Notes under the pieces: generated by a model
Told to the model about the DNA's origin: nothing
Database searches by the model: none
Seen by the model: only the letters and a program-made list of their open reading frames with translations
Program-made: the position numbers and the translations under genes
In this document: in pieces, positions 5,524-6,852 of the stretch
Numbering within the stretch: position 1 is the stretch's first letter
How the letters are laid out: every line of letters begins with the position of its first letter
DNA from: an uncultured Paraprevotella sp.
GTDB lineage: Bacteria; Bacteroidota; Bacteroidia; Bacteroidales; Bacteroidaceae
Length of the DNA stretch: 6,852 nucleotides
Assembly: GCA_900770805.1 (NCBI GenBank)
Contig: CAAGLP010000057.1
Span: forward strand, 1 to 6,852
Direction of reading: 5' to 3'

Positions 5524-6852
5524 TTACTTCTGGTTCCAGAAGTCTTCCTCAGCCTTCTTCTTGCGCATGTACTCGTTGTACTCAGCCTGCATTCTTGCAT
5601 TGGTTGCCTGCTGTGCAATTGCTTCGTTGAGGCGCTTCTTCATATCCTCAGCACGGTTGGCATAGGTAATGTCGGCCTGGCCTGCCATATCGCAATAGCT
5701 TACAGCACCCTTCAGGTCGTGTGCCTTAATGAGGCTCATAGCCATCTGCCAGTAAGCAGCACCAGTGAGAGAGGGGTTGAATTCAATAGCCTTTTTGATA
5801 TATTCCTCGCCCTTAGCGAAACCACCGCTGGAAATAAGAGCCTGAGCAACTTTAATGCATATTCTACCACGTGTAGCATCATCAGCAGCAAGTTCCAGAG
5901 CCTTATCGTAGTATGAGAGAGCCTCGGTAGCCTTACCATCCTTCTGAGCCTTCTGAGCCAAACCGATAGAAGCGGTGAAGGTGGGCTGGATGTCGTAGGC
6001 AGCCTTAGCATAAATGAAGTAGATAGAGTCGTCGTCGCAACCGTTCTGAGCCATCAGGTTCAGAGAAGAGTTCAACTTGGCAACGTCAGTCTTGTATTCT
6101 TCAAACTTCTTGGTGTAGATAGCGATAATCTGCTCGCGGTCAGCTGCACCGCTGTTTGCAAAGGTCTGCTCGATAAGAGCCAGAGGGCCTTCGTACTTGG
6201 CCAACAGCTTCTGTGCCTTGGCATCTTCGCCGGCAGCCTGAGCCTCCTTGGCCAACTGGAGCATGGTTTCGCAAGCGTCCTTTGAATCCAGGTAGTCCTG
6301 CAGATACTGCTCGCGCAGAGCGTTGGGAGCGCTCTTATACATGGCATCTGATGTCAGGAAGAAGTTCTGGAGCACAGAACCCTCTACCTCGCGTCCGCCC
6401 TTCTCGTTGATCATGCGGATAGCGTCGGAATAGTTCTTGTAGCTCTGGTTGAGTGTATAGCCAGAACCCTGAGTTGAGGGAGCAGTCCAGTTGTAGTAGT
6501 CTGCCTTGATAGCAAGTACGTCACCAAGAGTGCTCTTCAGATTGTCGCGCTTCTCCATGCTGTTGAGTGTGTCCAGACGTGCAGCACGCTGGTCGAACAT
6601 GTACATCAAGTCGTTGAAGTAAGCCAATTTCTGCGTCTGATCCTGTTCTGCTATAATCAACTGGTAAAGCATGAAGGGTGCATGTCCCTTGTAAAGGCCA
6701 GAAATGGCGTATGGCGCATTCTTCATGAGCCATGTCCAAGAGATGTGGGCGTCCTTCCAGTTCTTGTTCTCGATGCCCATCTGGAAACTGCTGATGTGTC
6801 CGCGACCCACCACAACGCTATCTTCGCCGGCGGTGGCTGCAATTCTCTCGTC
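5524..6852 (-). CDS. Tetratricopeptide-repeat protein, 5' end outside the window
   Basis: The frame stays open to the window edge, so 442 C-terminal residues are visible. A GTG at 6813 is only an internal valine codon: the 13 codons before it (DERIAATAGEDSV) are in frame and uninterrupted. In the visible fragment, residues about 14-290 are helical and TPR-like but degenerate, including paired aromatic/alanine helices near 25-65. Clearer TPR units follow at about 291-324 (ending YYDKALELA), 326-361 (EEYIKKAIEFNP) and 365-398. The tail (about 401-442) is a charged helix rich in Arg, Lys and Glu that ends FWNQK. Proteins of this design are common in Bacteroidetes, often exported; any signal peptide would lie in the missing part. 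The repeats suggest a protein-binding scaffold; no catalytic motif is visible and no partner can be named. The terminator is at 5451-5491; its promoter is not in the window. Confidence 0.85.
   Translation of the reverse strand, partial: DERIAATAGEDSVVVGRGHISSFQMGIENKNWKDAHISWTWLMKNAPYAISGLYKGHAPFMLYQLIIAEQDQTQKLAYFNDLMYMFDQRAARLDTLNSMEKRDNLKSTLGDVLAIKADYYNWTAPSTQGSGYTLNQSYKNYSDAIRMINEKGGREVEGSVLQNFFLTSDAMYKSAPNALREQYLQDYLDSKDACETMLQLAKEAQAAGEDAKAQKLLAKYEGPLALIEQTFANSGAADREQIIAIYTKKFEEYKTDVAKLNSSLNLMAQNGCDDDSIYFIYAKAAYDIQPTFTASIGLAQKAQKDGKATEALSYYDKALELAADDATRGRICIKVAQALISSGGFAKGEEYIKKAIEFNPSLTGAAYWQMAMSLIKAHDLKGAVSYCDMAGQADITYANRAEDMKKRLNEAIAQQATNARMQAEYNEYMRKKKAEEDFWNQK

Noticed and set aside
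5285..5665. 126-codon open frame on the plus strand
   Set aside because: It starts in intergenic DNA, crosses a terminator hairpin and the tandem repeat, and ends antisense within the TPR gene. Its translation shows no recognisable domain and there is no promoter box upstream.
1..6852. A new defence, mobile or biosynthetic system
   Set aside because: No transposase, integrase, nuclease, toxin, reverse transcriptase or phage-like gene is present. The four genes are recognisable families, and only the fusion architecture and the non-coding tracts are out of the ordinary.

Overview
The window looks like chromosomal DNA of a Bacteroidetes bacterium, most likely in or near Prevotella/Segatella. 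Three intergenic regions carry the Bacteroidetes-type -7 box TAnnTTTG (TATCTTTG, TACCTTTG, TAACTTTG). None of the visible gene starts has a convincing Shine-Dalgarno sequence. The protein families (META-domain protein, Bacteroidetes-type FadL/OmpP1 barrel, AMP-ligase/acyltransferase fusion, large TPR protein) also fit. The genus is my inference from style, not from a marker gene.

Layout, left to right. Positions 1-200 hold no gene; they carry two terminator-like hairpins serving the minus-strand gene at 201-620, a small exported META-domain protein. A 402-base divergent region (621-1022) follows, with a promoter for each flanking gene, a 50-base tract of alternating purines and pyrimidines, and a 9-bp inverted repeat just upstream of the second promoter. 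On the plus strand at 1023-2411 is a FadL/OmpP1-family outer-membrane barrel, closed by a strong terminator. A new promoter then drives a plus-strand gene whose true start is most likely 2676 (stop at 5165). It encodes an 829-residue fusion of an AMP-forming acyl ligase, an acyl-carrier domain and a PlsC-type acyltransferase. A 358-base convergent region (5166-5523) contains a terminator for each flanking gene and a short degenerate tandem repeat. The window ends inside a minus-strand TPR-protein gene (5524-6852) whose 5' end lies outside.

The two central genes suggest a working theme. A FadL-type channel would bring fatty acids or other hydrophobic molecules through the outer membrane. The ligase-carrier-acyltransferase fusion could then activate an acyl chain with ATP, hold it on its own carrier domain and pass it to a lipid acceptor. 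This is inferred from domain content and adjacency; the genes have separate promoters and a terminator between them, so they are not a simple operon. The META and TPR genes have no evident functional link.

I do not see a CRISPR array, mobile element, tRNA, rRNA or defence system. The most interesting items are the domain order of the fusion protein and the alternating purine-pyrimidine tract.
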